Source: Acidobacteriota bacterium (GTDB taxonomy: Bacteria > Acidobacteriota > Terriglobia > Terriglobales > Acidobacteriaceae). Taken from it: a stretch of 64,000 nucleotides of DNA. The stretch covers positions 61,252 to 125,251 of the forward strand of contig QIAP01000046.1 of assembly GCA_003225075.1 (NCBI GenBank), in the 5' to 3' direction. The notes under the pieces were generated by a model. The model had not been told where the DNA came from. It worked only from the letters and a program-made list of their open reading frames with translations, and did no database searches. Position numbers and translations under genes: made by a program. Of this stretch, positions 63,768 through 64,000 are shown in pieces. The first letter of the stretch is position 1. The number at the start of each line of letters is the position of its first letter.

Positions 63768-64000
63768 ATGGCGCGATTTGAAATAAGCCTCTGGCTGTTG
63801 GCGGTGCAAGGGCTGATAGGCGCATTCGATACTCTTTAACTTTCACGAGTGGCGGGCCCGGCTTCCAGCGCTCCAGAGGCTCGCAAGAAAGGAGCTGCTG
63901 TTGCATGCAGCTCGCGATCAGGTGTATGCCATCTTGTTCCTCACCCTTCCCTGGCTCAAATGGCCAGGCAGTTGGGCGTTGGTTCTCGCAGTATTGCTGG
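63768..64000 (+). pseudogene. Membrane-protein gene with a frameshift, cut by the window end
   Basis: ATG 63768 begins MARFEISLWLLAVQGLIGAF, and the frame stops at TAA 63837. If one A of the pair at 63838-63839 is removed, the reading continues without a stop as YFHEWRARLPALQRLARKEL and LLLHAARDQVYAILFLTLPW to the window edge. The rejoined sequence looks like a known integral-membrane protein family in Acidobacteria and Proteobacteria. A one-base insertion, real or a sequence error, explains it. The 236 bases before it (63532-63767) hold no gene. Confidence 0.65.

Noticed and set aside
1..64000. tRNA, rRNA, tmRNA, RNase P RNA or CRISPR array
   Set aside because: I looked for TPsiC-arm motifs, direct repeats with regular spacers and conserved RNA cores in the spacers and found none, apart from the riboswitch. 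A covariance search would be more sensitive.

Overview
The window looks like a stretch of chromosome from a member of the Acidobacteriota, probably class Terriglobia (Koribacter-like relatives). This is inferred from a large Oar-type TonB-dependent receptor, many secreted or TPR proteins of types common in that phylum, a four-cysteine ribosomal protein L32, an EF-P with a TPGNLRAF loop, and moderately high GC. No rRNA, tRNA, CRISPR array or intact mobile element was found. Most genes are housekeeping genes in short operons on both strands.

Layout. 1-6.6 kb: a TPR protein cut by the window edge, a membrane protein, a LOG-family protein, coaE, an HtrA-like protease lacking its catalytic-Asp segment, and a cNMP-binding protein. 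6.8-14.2 kb: ggt, a TIM-barrel isomerase-like gene, asnS, rocF, a ComEA-like protein, a glutamate dehydrogenase and a DksA/TraR protein. 14.4-18.1 kb: a TPR/YfgM-like protein, then yceD-rpmF-plsX-fabD behind a good sigma70-type promoter. 18.7-22.7 kb: a tetR-hlyD-ABC ATPase-ABC permease export operon with a palindromic operator over its probable start point. 22.8-25.1 kb: an S9 peptidase. 25.2-28.4 kb: a SAM-I riboswitch with terminator and antiterminator controlling a threonine-synthase-like gene, a ThiS/MoaD-like sulfur carrier and hom. 28.4-34 kb: ddl, pgsA, an AMMECR1 gene, a secreted protein and an aroDE fusion.

34-45 kb: an orphan gas-vesicle GvpL/F gene, a non-coding stretch with two terminators and a possible small RNA, two convergent hybrid-sensor-free histidine kinases, an M28 peptidase, an MBL-fold hydrolase, trpE and trpG tail to tail, and a frameshifted NmrA-type reductase. 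45-53 kb: PilZ, AMIN and YtxH proteins, efp, acyP, apt, a small scrapyard with an insertion-sequence end and a gene stub, pckG and pgeF. 53-59 kb (minus strand): purM, purN, tyrS, a diacylglycerol-kinase-like gene, sppA and an HU/IHF gene. 59-64 kb: two tiny membrane or secreted proteins, a decayed Ig-like-domain gene, the TonB-dependent receptor, and a frameshifted membrane-protein gene running off the edge.

The most interesting unit is the SAM-riboswitch operon. A SAM-sensing RNA controls homoserine formation together with a PLP enzyme expected to use O-phosphohomoserine and a ubiquitin-like sulfur carrier whose Gly-Gly is masked by a 15-residue tail. That combination suggests protein-thiocarboxylate-dependent homocysteine synthesis; this is an inference. 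Several decayed genes and frameshifts could be real decay or sequence errors, and only raw reads would tell.
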